From NCBI GenBank assembly GCA_963780045.1, contig CAVZZZ010000005.1:992001-1056000 (forward strand): a DNA stretch of 64,000 nt, in the 5' to 3' direction. Positions 7,258 through 15,424 of the stretch are shown piece after piece. The translations under genes and the position numbers were made by a program. This DNA is from JANXQG01 sp963780045. GTDB lineage: Bacteria; Planctomycetota; Planctomycetia; Pirellulales; Thermoguttaceae. Positions within the stretch are counted from its first letter, which is position 1; the number at the start of each line of letters is the position of its first letter. Under the pieces are notes generated by a model. The model was not told where the DNA came from and ran no database searches. It was given only the letters and a program-made list of their open reading frames with translations.

Positions 7258-10257
7258 CTACGACAGCCTAAGTCCCTTCGGCAGCGACTCGCCGAAAACG
7301 AGGCCCTGCTCCTCGCGGTCCAACGTGCCGCCGCGTTCGACGAGCGAAATAAAGTGGCCCGGCGCGTTTTCCTTATGTAGATACGCCGCTGCCAAATCGC
7401 GCTGCTTCGGCGCAAGATCGCGGTAGCGGTCGTCGGTCTTGCGGGCGATCTGCATCACGGCCAGCGTGCCGGCCGGATCGCCGCCGAAGGAATCGGTCAA
7501 CCGCTTCAGCCATGCGGCGGCGGTATCGGCAGGCACGACGGTATTCAGCGGGCCATAGAGGGGCGCCCGCGCCTCGAGTCGGCCGACCGCCCAGACAATC
7601 GCCGGTCGGACCGCTTCCATCTTCCGCTTGAGCAGAAGGTCCAAAAGGATGTCGCCCAGCTCGACTTTCAGGGCGACGGGCAGCAGCTCGAAGGAGCCTA
7701 AAAGCCGCCAGATTTCGGCCGTCTCATTGGGCTGGAAACCGAAGTCTCCTCCGCGCCCCTTGCCACCGACGATCAGCCGATGCAGGCCGCGGATCGGACC
7801 CAAGAGCGGCTCGGCGAGGGCCTGCTGCTGCCCGGCAAGCAAACCGCCGGCGATCCGCCGCCAGAGAATCCAGCCTTCCAGCCGCACGGCGGCCGACGGA
7901 TGGATGAGCTTGCCCTGCACCAGCCGCCAGGTTTCAGCCACGCGCCAGTCATCCACTGCCAGGCCGTAGCCAGGCCGCAGGGCGAAGCCAAGCAGGTTGA
8001 GCCAGCGGGCCTCGTGAACCGCCGTCTTCCGCCGCCCTGCCTCGGCGTCCATGAGGGTTTCCCACAAGCGGCGGCAAAGCGACGTGGGCCAGGCGTTGCG
8101 GTTCATGCTGGTCGCGGCGGCCAAGCTTTTCATCAGTCCCTCGGGCCTTTCCGTTCCGTTTTCGCCGAAGACTTGTTCGATGGCCGCGCGGCATTCGTGC
8201 CATGTGGCCTCGTCCACAAAACCTTCGCTCTCGGCGGCCGACTCGTGGGCGGCCATGTCCGTTTGCGTTGCCGAGCGGACGTCGAACTGCAACCGCCAGC
8301 TTCGCTTGCCCTCCACCTCGCTGCACCAGAGGTCCAAAGTGCCGATCTCAGTAAGCCTGGCGTGCAGGTTGACGCCGACGGTCTCCGCCGCGCCTTTTTT
8401 TCGCGAGCGCAACACCGTGCGGATCGGCGGCAGCGGCGTCATCTGCTCGCGATCGACGCTCACCAATTCGCCGGGCCGGTCGGTGAGCCGCGTGCTGGAA
8501 ACATAGAGCGGAAACTCGGCCGGCTCGGAGACGAGCAGATCAAATCGCCGTTTGGTGAGATTGACATCCTGGCCCGGCTCGACGCCGGCGGGGAGGAGGC
8601 ACAAAGCAGGGAGCAGGGAGCGGGGAGCAGGGAGCGGCGCCGCTCCTTCCTGCTCCGTGCTCCCCGCTCCGTGCTCCCTGCTCCCTGCTCCCTCCACGCC
8701 GATGTAATACGTCCTCGCCAGGCCGGCGGCGATGCGCACGCCGAGGCCGCGGCGGACCATGCCGTAGTAGGCCGCGCCGCGGGCGACGGCCAGGTCCAAC
8801 CGCTCGTTGTCCAGCACGATCGGCGACCAGCCGCCGCCGAACATCTGTTCCAGCGAGTCGATCATCCGCTGCCGCAGCACGGGCGACTCGAACAGTCCGC
8901 CGTTGAAAAGCACGATGTCGGGCCGCGCGGGGTCTTGCCCGGCGAGAAGCGCGACGTCATCCATCGCCACGTTGCGGTGCGCCGTGAGGAAGGCCGCCAG
9001 AAAGCGCGTGACCGCCGGATCGGGCGCGTAAGGCAAACCAAATTCCTGAAATCCGCTGCTCCGCCGGGCCGGACGCGCGTCCAGCGGCACCAGTGGAAAA
9101 AAACCTTCGACGAGCAGCTTGTGGACTTCGTCGCGCGAAACGTCGAGCTGCCGCGCGCCGCCGATCAGCCGCGAGCCGGACCAGGGGAGGTTGAGCGTGA
9201 CTTTCTCTGGCGGGTTGGGACCCAACAGCGTTTCCTTCAACTGCCGACTGCGCTGGACGAGCATGGCCCACTGGCGAGCGTGCAGAGGGGGAGAAGGGGA
9301 GAAAGGGAGAGGGGGAGAAGGGGAGACATGCAAGTCGCTGCTTGTATCGTTCGCGCCCGGCTGCTCTCCCTTTCTCCCTTTCTCCCCTTCTCCCTTTCCC
9401 TCTATCGCTAATCGCTCCTCCAAGTGATGCGCCAGTGCCAGGTCGAGATTGTCGCCGCCGAGGATCAAATGGTCGCCGACGGCCACGCGGCGGAACTGGA
9501 CCTTTCCCGCTTCACCGCGGCGGACGCGGATGAGGGTGAAGTCGGATGTGCCGCCGCCGATGTCGCAGATGAGGATTTTCTGGCCCGGTTTGACGAACTG
9601 ATCCCAGCGGTCGCGATTGTGGTCGATCCAGGCATAAAACGCGGCCTGCGGCTCCTCGATGAGCACGACCCGTGGCAGCCCGGCGAGCGCGGCGGCTTTG
9701 ATGGTCAGTTCCCGCGCGACTTCGTCGAACGAGGCGGGCAGCGTGAGCACGAAATCCTGCTCAGCCAACTTGTGTTGCGCAAAAGCCTGGTCCCACGCGG
9801 CGCGGACGTGGGCCAGATAGCGCGCGCTAACCTCGACCGGCGAAAGCCGTTCCACGTCGGCCGCGCCCTGCCACGGCAAGAGCGCGGCCGTGCGATCGAC
9901 GCCCGAATGACAGAGCCACGACTTGGCCGAGCTGATCAGGCGGCCGGGCGAGATCGCGCCTTGCTCGCGGGCGAAGACGCCGACGACGTGCGGAGTATCG
10001 TCCGTTGCCGAATTCGTCCACGGCAACCTTAGCGCCGCTGGCTGCATTTCGCCCTGCGCCGGTTGGTAGTGGAACGATGGCAGCGTTTCGCGGGCCTCGT
10101 ACTGCCCCGCCGCGACCAGTTGCGGCACCGCGAACGTGCGGACCCGCCACGGCTCTTCCGCCGTATCGACGTACGTGACCGCCGAGTTCGTCGTGCCCAG
10201 ATCGAAGCCGACGATGTAGCGGCTGGGGGTGGATTCGCTTGCTGGCGAAACAGTCAT
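7258..10257 (-). CDS. Large Hsp70-family (DnaK-like) protein with long C-terminal extension
   Basis: A 999-residue Hsp70-family protein. The ATPase domain starts 'YIVGFDLGTTNSAVTYVD' (phosphate 1 loop) and contains 'ILICDIGGGTSDFTLI' (phosphate 2) and 'VLFNGGLFESPVLRQRM' (adenosine region). The last ~350 residues are unlike DnaK. They form an all-helical extension, probably the domain known as DUF3731, so this is not the housekeeping chaperone. Two low-complexity palindromic insertions interrupt the domain in frame: one after 'HHLEERLA' (genomic 9285-9402), one after 'RTYYIGVEG' (8605-8694). The upstream 10273-10509 ORF, 15 bases away, is probably co-transcribed. The role of this subfamily is not established; a chaperone-like ATPase is the safe call. 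Confidence 0.88.
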   Translation of the reverse strand: MTVSPASESTPSRYIVGFDLGTTNSAVTYVDTAEEPWRVRTFAVPQLVAAGQYEARETLPSFHYQPAQGEMQPAALRLPWTNSATDDTPHVVGVFAREQGAISPGRLISSAKSWLCHSGVDRTAALLPWQGAADVERLSPVEVSARYLAHVRAAWDQAFAQHKLAEQDFVLTLPASFDEVARELTIKAAALAGLPRVVLIEEPQAAFYAWIDHNRDRWDQFVKPGQKILICDIGGGTSDFTLIRVRRGEAGKVQFRRVAVGDHLILGGDNLDLALAHHLEERLAIEGKGEGEKGRKGEQPGANDTSSDLHVSPSPPLPFSPSPPLHARQWAMLVQRSRQLKETLLGPNPPEKVTLNLPWSGSRLIGGARQLDVSRDEVHKLLVEGFFPLVPLDARPARRSSGFQEFGLPYAPDPAVTRFLAAFLTAHRNVAMDDVALLAGQDPARPDIVLFNGGLFESPVLRQRMIDSLEQMFGGGWSPIVLDNERLDLAVARGAAYYGMVRRGLGVRIAAGLARTYYIGVEGAGSREHGAGSTEQEGAAPLPAPRSLLPALCLLPAGVEPGQDVNLTKRRFDLLVSEPAEFPLYVSSTRLTDRPGELVSVDREQMTPLPPIRTVLRSRKKGAAETVGVNLHARLTEIGTLDLWCSEVEGKRSWRLQFDVRSATQTDMAAHESAAESEGFVDEATWHECRAAIEQVFGENGTERPEGLMKSLAAATSMNRNAWPTSLCRRLWETLMDAEAGRRKTAVHEARWLNLLGFALRPGYGLAVDDWRVAETWRLVQGKLIHPSAAVRLEGWILWRRIAGGLLAGQQQALAEPLLGPIRGLHRLIVGGKGRGGDFGFQPNETAEIWRLLGSFELLPVALKVELGDILLDLLLKRKMEAVRPAIVWAVGRLEARAPLYGPLNTVVPADTAAAWLKRLTDSFGGDPAGTLAVMQIARKTDDRYRDLAPKQRDLAAAYLHKENAPGHFISLVERGGTLDREEQGLVFGESLPKGLRLS
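8605..8694. repeat. Palindromic GGGAGCAGGGAGC element inside the hsp70-like gene
   Basis: The left arm consists of GCAGGGAGC/GGGGAGCAGGGAGC units and the right arm is their reverse complement (GCTCCCTGCTCCCTGCTCC), around a short centre. On the coding strand it reads 'GAGSREHGAGSTEQEGAA' and on to 'LPAPRSLLPALCLL' without stop or frame change. It is an imperfect hairpin-forming repeat inserted between conserved blocks of the ATPase domain. Confidence 0.8.
9285..9402. repeat. Palindromic GGGAGAAAGGGAG element inside the hsp70-like gene
   Basis: The left arm is purine-rich (GGGGGAGAAGGGGAGAAAG), the right arm is its pyrimidine complement (CCCTTTCTCCCTTTCTCCCC), and about 45 bases lie between them. 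The frame stays open and yields a low-complexity insert (GKGEGEKGRKGE ... PSPPLPFSPSPP) between 'LEERLA' and 'ARQWAML', two blocks that are contiguous in other Hsp70-family proteins. The same family recurs at 28081-28170 and 29068-29125. Confidence 0.85.
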
Positions 10258-10272
10258 GATATCGAGGCAAGA

Positions 10273-10509
10273 TCACAGCAATGTTGCCCCGCCCAAATGG
10301 ATTTCTCCGTTGTCCATCTCGATTTTTTCGAGAATGACCTCTTGAATGTCCTGCTGCGCTGCATTGAGGCGTGCCGTAAGTTGCCCAATAGTGTCACCGC
10401 TCGCGACGACGCGGCATCCATCGGAACTGAAGGTCACCCACTTGCCGTCGTATTGCCGTAGGGCGTCTTCCGGAATCCTCTCACGGTTCGACCGATAGGT
10501 CTTGGTCAT
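10273..10509 (-). CDS. Small DUF5678-like protein upstream of the hsp70-like gene
   Basis: A 78-residue protein. The central 'LRQYDGKWVTFSSDGCRVVASGDT' region followed by 'IGQLTARLNAAQQDI' (quoted separately as two blocks) resembles small planctomycete proteins of the DUF5678 type, in which a strand pair with 'GKWV' is followed by an amphipathic helix. No catalytic motif is visible. It ends 15 bases before the hsp70-like start on the same strand, so the two are probably one transcript. A functional link to the chaperone-like ATPase is only an inference from this arrangement. Confidence 0.6.
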   Translation of the reverse strand: MTKTYRSNRERIPEDALRQYDGKWVTFSSDGCRVVASGDTIGQLTARLNAAQQDIQEVILEKIEMDNGEIHLGGATLL

Positions 10510-10660
10510 TTCTGCTACGTGTTGCTCCGCGGAAGCCGCGACGCATCATGAAACCCCGGCCAACCCGATTATACTGTCAGCTACGGCTCCGTGTCAGGGG
10601 TCGCAATGGAGCAACAGGCTCGAATTACCTGTAGCAGATCGACGTGCTCCCCGACAGATG

Positions 10661-11920
10661 CTAGGCGTCCATCCGTGGCGGCAGGCAAAACCTCACATCC
10701 GGCCGACCAATGCGGCGGGCAATGCTCTGGGCCAAGGCCGGCGGCAGGGGAAGCACGACGCACGAACCGACGGGAATATCCCGCGGATGAATGACAGGCC
10801 GGCCGTGCCAGCGCGTGCCGGCGCGGTTGGGGTCCTCGTCGACGAAGAACGCCGCGTCGCCGTCGAGTTCAGCAAAGAGCCACGTGCCGGCAATCGAAGT
10901 GCCGAAGATGCCAAGCTCGCGCTCGGCGGCCAGGCTCCGCGCGGCGGCGGAAACCTCCCCCAGCCATTCCAGCCGCGCAAGAACATCTTTGGAGTGCGGG
11001 GACTTGTCACCGCTTTCCAGAGAAGATTCACCCGCCGGTTGGTCAACCGACGGGCGTGCATCGTCACGAACTGGTTCGCCGTTTGAAAAGCGGCGGCAAG
11101 CCGCCGCACTCCAAAGCGGCCGAGCTACGAGCGTCAGCTCCTTGGGTACCCAGTCGTCGGCAGCGTGCACGACGTCGAAACCGGCGCGATGCAATAGCGC
11201 GGCGGCGGTCTGGGCGGCGAAATGCGTGCAGTGGTCGGCGATCAATAGCTCAAACGGATTGGCCACGTGGTGCGGCAGCTCCACGACCAACAGGCCGCCG
11301 GGCCGAAGCTTCGCCGCAAGCCGTTTTAGATATTCTTTCGGCCGCGGAATGTGCTCCAGGACGTGGATCATGGTGATGACGTCGAAATCGCCCGGCACTT
11401 CCCACGGCTGGCAAGTGTCGAGCGACTGGACGCCGCGGATGCTGTGGACCGTGTCGCGGTACCTGCCGTCCAACTCGGTGCCGGCCAGCGACCAGCCGGG
11501 CATGGCGTGGCTGAAGGCCCGCAACATGGCCCCGTTGCCGCAGCCGACGTCCAACATGCGCCCGGTGCGGGGCAATTCGATCGCTTTGCCCAGCGCGGCC
11601 AGGAGGCGCGTGGAGCGCGACGCGGCCGCGCCGGTGGCCTGATCAAAGACGGCCTGCTCCGCTCCGGCGGCCTGGTTGTAAATGGCGTAGCCGGCGTAAA
11701 GCTCGGCCACTTCGCAGTTCCACTCGTCATCCACGATCTTCTGCACGCTGCCGCAGCCATCGCAGACGCACAATCGCCCCCCCGCCGGCCACGGGCGGCA
11801 GTCGGACGTGATGCGGCGAAACTCGCGGAAGGCGGGAAACTCCTGCAAGCCCGCCGCGCCGCAAAGGTGGCACGTTACGTCCGTGCCAACAGGGACCAGT
11901 TCAGGTTCGAGTGTTATCAT
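10661..11920 (-). CDS. C-methyltransferase-like SAM enzyme with zinc-binding N-terminus
   Basis: 419 residues with the three-part plan of NDP-sugar C-methyltransferases. First is an N-terminal zinc-ribbon with Cys pairs (VTCHLCGAAG and LCVCDGCGS). Second is a Rossmann methyltransferase core: motif I 'MLDVGCGNGAML', the acidic residue in 'LAGTELDG', motif 'MIHVLEHIPRPKEYL' and 'LRPGGLLVVELPH'. Third is a C-terminal domain ('LGIFGTSIAGTWLFAEL', 'FFVDEDPNRAGTRWHGRPVI') like Methyltransf_14. Family members methylate a sugar carbon of a nucleotide-linked keto-sugar. A palindromic repeat (10987-11116) extends the linker between core and C-domain. It lies 15 bases after the next gene, in the polysaccharide operon. 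The exact substrate cannot be told. Confidence 0.8.
   Translation of the reverse strand: MITLEPELVPVGTDVTCHLCGAAGLQEFPAFREFRRITSDCRPWPAGGRLCVCDGCGSVQKIVDDEWNCEVAELYAGYAIYNQAAGAEQAVFDQATGAAASRSTRLLAALGKAIELPRTGRMLDVGCGNGAMLRAFSHAMPGWSLAGTELDGRYRDTVHSIRGVQSLDTCQPWEVPGDFDVITMIHVLEHIPRPKEYLKRLAAKLRPGGLLVVELPHHVANPFELLIADHCTHFAAQTAAALLHRAGFDVVHAADDWVPKELTLVARPLWSAAACRRFSNGEPVRDDARPSVDQPAGESSLESGDKSPHSKDVLARLEWLGEVSAAARSLAAERELGIFGTSIAGTWLFAELDGDAAFFVDEDPNRAGTRWHGRPVIHPRDIPVGSCVVLPLPPALAQSIARRIGRPDVRFCLPPRMDA
10987..11116. repeat. CTTTGGAGTGCGG palindromic element inside the methyltransferase gene
   Basis: The outer arms are CTTTGGAGTGCGG and its exact complement CCGCACTCCAAAG, with further imperfect pairing inside (GACTTGTCACCGCTTT against AAAAGCGGCGGCAAG). 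The insert is translated in frame, including 'SSLESGDKSPHSKDVLARLE', between the methyltransferase core and the C-terminal domain. It is a complete hairpin-type repeat of about 130 bases. Confidence 0.8.
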
Positions 11921-11935
11921 GTTTGCATTCCCAAT

Positions 11936-12846
11936 TCAATCGCATCCCAAGGACAAGGCGGCGCGAGGCCGAATTCGGTTCGCAGGCGCGTGGAGTCCAA
12001 TGATGTATTTCGCGGCATATGCTCGATCGCGCGAAACAGCTACGGGCCGGACAAGTTCCGCCGCAACGTTAAGGCGATTGGCAACAAAACTTCCTGCGGC
12101 GGCATAAGTGATGTCCTCGGTCGCGGAAACCTGCACGATGCCTTCCGCCCGCACGGCGGCAACCGCGATGAGCGACCGCACGGCAAAATCAAGCGTCACC
12201 GGCGCAAACGGCATGTTCGAGAACGGATGGATCGCTCCGCCGCGCTGGAGCGATTCGCACCAGTCACCCAGCAGCCGGTTGCCGCGGTCCACGACTTTCG
12301 TAAACCGCACGATGCAGGCTCTTGGAAACTGCCGCAATCGCTGTTCAACCTCGACTTTTTGCCGCGCGTACTCTGATTGCGGAGCGTAAGGCTCATCGGC
12401 CGCTTGATGAGGCTTTTCGCCGGACAGCACAAGGTTCGTGGAGGGAAAAATAACGTGCGTGCCTTGTTGCATGAACCGCTCGGCAAGTGCAAGCGTGCCA
12501 GCGACGTTGACCGCCCGTGTAACTTTCGGCTGCGCACGGCACTTCTCTTGCGACGTGACCGCGGCGCAGAGAAAAGCAACGTTTGCGGCCGGCGGCCTCC
12601 AATCGGCTGCGTCACGAGCCAGGTCCAATTCCAGCACGCGTAGGCCGGAACAGCGCCGCGCAGTTCCGACAATTGCTTGGATGACGGCCAGTCGCCGGAA
12701 CTACGCGGCGCTTGTTCCGGCCTACGATCGCCGTGCGTGCGCACCGTGCATACGACATCATGGCCGCCTTTGACGAGGCGCTCCGCCAGCGCCCGGCCGA
12801 TCATGCCGTCCGCGCCGACAACGAGCATTGTTTCCGCAGCGACCAT
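11936..12846 (-). CDS. NAD-dependent epimerase/dehydratase, RmlD-like, one frame break in a repeat
   Basis: The N-terminal frame (from 12846) starts 'MLVVGADGMIGRALAERLV', a Rossmann dinucleotide fold with GxxGxxG. The rest (from about 12640 down) continues in another frame: 'NVAFLCAAVTSQEKCRAQP', 'FPSTNLVLSGEKP', and the catalytic 'YAPQSEYARQKVEVE' (YxxxK). This is an extended short-chain dehydrogenase of RmlD/epimerase type acting on nucleotide sugars. The frame break sits in a palindromic element (12640-12726). Its right arm lacks one base present in the left arm, and adding that base restores '...LRVLELDLARD'. The start ATG overlaps the preceding stop by one base. Confidence 0.75.
12640..12726. 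repeat. GTAGGCCGGAAC palindromic element inside the epimerase gene
   Basis: The left arm CGTAGGCCGGAACAGCGCCG and right arm CGGCGCTTGTTCCGGCCTAC (plus strand) are complementary except that one arm has an extra base in the 'AACA(A)GCGCC' segment. Inner segments CAGTTCCG and CGGAACTACG extend the stem. This one-base arm difference exactly accounts for the frame break of the host gene. Confidence 0.8.
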
Positions 12847-13523
12847 TACATCCGCTTTTTGTTGCAGCCCAGCGCGATCAAGTAGTGCGCCATGGCTTGA
12901 AAACCGGTATGCACGACCTCGTCGTTCATCGAAAAGATGAAGACGTTGTGGAAGAACCGCCCGACGGTTTCCTTCAGGCCCTTGCCGTCCTTGCAGTTGA
13001 CGTGGCCGGCCTTGCTGGGCGGCGAGGCGTAGGCCTGCGATTGGATCGACGGCATGCCCAGGATGATCGTACCGCGCTCGTTCAGCGAGGCGGCCATGTT
13101 GCCCACGAACAGTTCTTCCTGCTCGGCCGGGACGTGTTCCAAAACATCCAGAGCGTAGGCCCCGTCAAAGCCGCCGTGTACTGGTCCGGCGAGCATGTCG
13201 TGTACGCGAGCGTCGACGGGATAGCGGCCATCGGCGCGGTTCTCGATGTCCTCGATGAAGAGCGGGTCGAAGTCGACGGCCGTGACGCAGGCGACTTCCT
13301 GTTGCACGACCCGCGTGCCGAAGGCGTCCGCGCAGCCGACTTCCAGCACGCGCTTGTAGCCGCTGAACATCTTGGCCACAAACTTGTATCTCGCCAAGAG
13401 GAAGCCCAGCCGCTTGGGGTCGTCGTGCCAGACCTGGTTGCTCATCAGGCCGAAGCTCGCGCGGCCGGAGTCGCGGAGGACGTCGAAACAGACTTCGTAT
13501 TGCGGTTCACGGGTTTGAAGCAT
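12846..13523 (-). CDS. SAM-dependent methyltransferase (class I) in the polysaccharide operon
   Basis: 225 residues. Motif I is 'VLEVGCADAFGTRVVQQ', the acidic loop is 'VTAVDFDPLFIEDI', and motif post-I 'FDGAYALDVLEHVPAEQEE' is typical of Methyltransf_11/23 enzymes. An N-terminal leader (EPQYEVCFDVLRDSG) and a C-terminal block (GRFFHNVFIFSMNDEVVHTG) suggest a family specific for surface-sugar loci, but I cannot name the acceptor. The TAA stop shares its last base with the ATG of the epimerase gene (12846), so the two are coupled. A diverse repeat lies directly upstream of the start. Confidence 0.75.
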   Translation of the reverse strand: MLQTREPQYEVCFDVLRDSGRASFGLMSNQVWHDDPKRLGFLLARYKFVAKMFSGYKRVLEVGCADAFGTRVVQQEVACVTAVDFDPLFIEDIENRADGRYPVDARVHDMLAGPVHGGFDGAYALDVLEHVPAEQEELFVGNMAASLNERGTIILGMPSIQSQAYASPPSKAGHVNCKDGKGLKETVGRFFHNVFIFSMNDEVVHTGFQAMAHYLIALGCNKKRM

Positions 13524-13529
13524 ACTTTT

Positions 13530-13560
13530 CAGTTTTCAGTGTTCGGTTCTCAGCGTAGTA
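13530..13560. repeat. Short TTTTCAGTGTTCGGTTCTCAG repeat-like spacer
   Basis: The 47-base spacer between the dehydrogenase and methyltransferase genes is filled by T-rich CAGTTTTCAGTGTTC and GGTTCTCAG units. This is the kind of short repeated spacer seen between genes in this genome type. It is a weak call because no second copy is present in the window. Confidence 0.35.
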
Positions 13561-13570
13561 CGTTTGAGGC

Positions 13571-14614
13571 TCACTCCTCGGAAATGCGCACGATCGCGCG
13601 CCCGGCCAGCGCGCCGCTGCGCATGTCGTCGAGTGCTTGGTTAATGTCCGTTAGCCGGTAGCGCTTGCCGACGAGCGGGCAGAGGCTCAGCTTGCCGGCT
13701 TTGCACAGGCGGACGTAATTGGGGATGTCGTGCTCCGGCAGGGCCTCGCCGCCGTGCGAGCCGGTAAGGGTTTTCTCGAAGTGCAAGGGGAGTGTGTAGA
13801 TCGATGCCGTGCTCTCCTTCGGCGGCACGCCGACGAGCACCGTCCGCCCGCGGGCGGCTGTGACCCGGTAGGCCGTCTCGATCACTTTCACGTTGCCTGT
13901 ATTGTCAACCACCACGTCGACGCCTTGCGAGCCGGCGATTTTGCGAATCTCGGCCTCGGCGTCTTGCTGGCGCGAATTAATCAGGTGCGTGGCGCCGAGC
14001 CGCATTGCCAACTCCAGACGGTTGTCGAACAGATCGACGGCGATAATCGGCCAGGCGCTGACCATCGCCGCGGCTTGCACGATGTTCAGGCCGATGCCGC
14101 CGGCGCCGAAGACGGCGATCGACTGGCCGATCTTGAGCTGGGCGTTGTTGTTGATCACGCCGAAGCCGGTGGTCACGGCGCAGCCTAGCAGGGCGGCCGC
14201 CTCCGGGTCGAAATCGCCGGGAATCGCCGTGACGCGGTTTTCGGAGACGACCGCCATTTCGTTGAACGTCGTGACCCAACCGGCGTTGACGGGACCGATT
14301 TTCGACCGATAAACCGGCGTGGTCGATTCCAGTCCGGCTCCTTTGCGCCAGTGGAGCACGACCTTGTCGCCGGGCTTGACCGTGCGGACGCCTTCGCCCG
14401 TTTCCAGCACGATGCCGGTCCCTTCATGGCCCAAGAGGTGAGGGAGGTAGCGGTCGGGGCCTTTCACGCCGTCGATTTCGCCAATCTGGGAGCCGCAAAT
14501 GCCGCTGACGAGCACCTTGACCAGCACCTGGCCGAGCGCCGGCCGCGGCACTTCGATCTCTTCGAGCGCCAGCGAGGCTTTTTGTTGAACGAGGATGGCA
14601 GCGAGAGATTTCAT
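13571..14614 (-). CDS. Zinc-type medium-chain dehydrogenase (MDR family)
   Basis: 347 residues. Catalytic zinc ligands are Cys in 'GICGSQIGEIDG' and His-Glu in 'LLGHEGTGIVLE'. The NAD(P) site is 'IAVFGAGGIGLNIVQAAAM' followed by the acidic 'IIAVDLFDNRLELA'. The lobe that normally carries four Cys for the structural zinc is replaced by 'HWRKGAGLESTTPVYRSKIG', so only the catalytic zinc is expected. It probably oxidises or reduces a sugar or polyol in the surrounding locus. It reads in the same direction as its neighbours, but two repeat-filled spacers separate it from them. Confidence 0.85.
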   Translation of the reverse strand: MKSLAAILVQQKASLALEEIEVPRPALGQVLVKVLVSGICGSQIGEIDGVKGPDRYLPHLLGHEGTGIVLETGEGVRTVKPGDKVVLHWRKGAGLESTTPVYRSKIGPVNAGWVTTFNEMAVVSENRVTAIPGDFDPEAAALLGCAVTTGFGVINNNAQLKIGQSIAVFGAGGIGLNIVQAAAMVSAWPIIAVDLFDNRLELAMRLGATHLINSRQQDAEAEIRKIAGSQGVDVVVDNTGNVKVIETAYRVTAARGRTVLVGVPPKESTASIYTLPLHFEKTLTGSHGGEALPEHDIPNYVRLCKAGKLSLCPLVGKRYRLTDINQALDDMRSGALAGRAIVRISEE

Positions 14615-14637
14615 GGTCGGTGATCGGTCAGATAATT

Positions 14638-14733
14638 AACCGCGGATGGCACAGATGGGCGCGGATAATGGGATAGGGAAACTCCTCTTGGAATCAATCC
14701 GAAATATCCGCGGTATCGGTGTAATCCGCGGTT
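14638..14733. repeat. AACCGCGGAT inverted-repeat element between genes
   Basis: Left AACCGCGGAT and right ATCCGCGGTT are exact complements, with internal copies (GCGCGGATAA, ATATCCGCGGTATCG). The element occupies most of the 139-base space between the methyltransferase (ends 14754) and the dehydrogenase start (14614). It has the form of a mobile-repeat remnant rather than a terminator because it lacks a T tract. Confidence 0.7.
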
Positions 14734-14753
14734 CATTCTTGTGGCTAGCTTTT

Positions 14754-15416
14754 CTACTCAAAATAAATGAACGAGTGATCGCCCTTGTATCCCGTCTGGT
14801 CGAACCACCACTGCCACTCTTGCGGCGTGCAGAACATCTCGCAGGTGAACTGCCAGTAGAGCAAGTTCACCTTCTCTTCTTCGCTGCGGTACGACTCGAC
14901 GCAAAGGTACTTGTGCCGGCAGCCGACGCGGACGATCTCCTTCAGGGCCTTGTGCAGGTCGAAGCAATAGAGGTTGTGCAACGTGTTGATGGAAATAACC
15001 AGGTCGAAACTCTTGTCGGCGAATGGTAACTTCGTGGCATCGGCAACGTGTAGGAACGACTTGACTTCCTCCTTGGCGTGCTCGATGGCATAACTCGATA
15101 CGTCGATGCCGGCGACTTCTACGCCCGGCACGGCCTGGGTGAAGTCGTAGAGCAAAAAGCCTTTGCCACAACCGACGTCGAGGATGCGGTCGCCGGGGCG
15201 AATGCCGTAGTGCTGGACTATGGCGTCGGCCACTTTCCGCCAGCGGCCGTCGTAGCGATAGCCGCCGTAGCCGGTGCGGCGGTCGCCGTCCCAGTAGTCG
15301 TAGTCCCATTTCTTCGCCAGCCGGGCCGCTTCGGCCTTGGGAAACTCGGTCACGCGGGCGACGTAGTCGCGCTTCGTGCTCTTGTGGACGGTGGAAAGAA
15401 AATCGACGTAGGCCAT
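14754..15416 (-). CDS. SAM-dependent methyltransferase of LPS/polysaccharide loci
   Basis: 220 residues starting MAYVDFLSTV. GAGGAAG lies just upstream, so the longer frame to 15566 is not used. Motif I 'ILDVGCGKGFLLYDFTQ', the acidic loop 'VAGIDVSSYAIEHAK', then 'LPFADKSFDLVISINTLHNL'. The N-terminal block 'WDYDYWDGDRRTGYGGYRYDG' and the C-terminal Trp-rich 'QEWQWWFDQTGYKGDHSFIY' mark a subfamily that I associate with surface polysaccharide clusters also carrying HAD and transketolase-like genes. It ends 139 bases before the dehydrogenase gene and starts 9 bases after the HAD-kinase gene, so it is probably in the same operon. Confidence 0.8.
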   Translation of the reverse strand: MAYVDFLSTVHKSTKRDYVARVTEFPKAEAARLAKKWDYDYWDGDRRTGYGGYRYDGRWRKVADAIVQHYGIRPGDRILDVGCGKGFLLYDFTQAVPGVEVAGIDVSSYAIEHAKEEVKSFLHVADATKLPFADKSFDLVISINTLHNLYCFDLHKALKEIVRVGCRHKYLCVESYRSEEEKVNLLYWQFTCEMFCTPQEWQWWFDQTGYKGDHSFIYFE

Positions 15417-15424
15417 ACACTTCC

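Noticed and set aside
9285..9402. CRISPR-like short repeats (GGGAGAAAGGGAG units)
   Set aside because: Units are adjacent without regular spacers, the whole is palindromic and no cas gene is present.
7780..9411. 543-codon plus-strand open frame opposite the hsp70-like gene
   Set aside because: The product is Arg/Gly/Pro-rich without domains, and the minus-strand frame has clear Hsp70 motifs. Same for the antisense frames at 23048-24262 and 33597-34751.
10502..11086. 194-codon plus-strand open frame opposite the C-methyltransferase gene
   Set aside because: The opposite strand carries clear methyltransferase motifs, and this frame has no domain or start signal.
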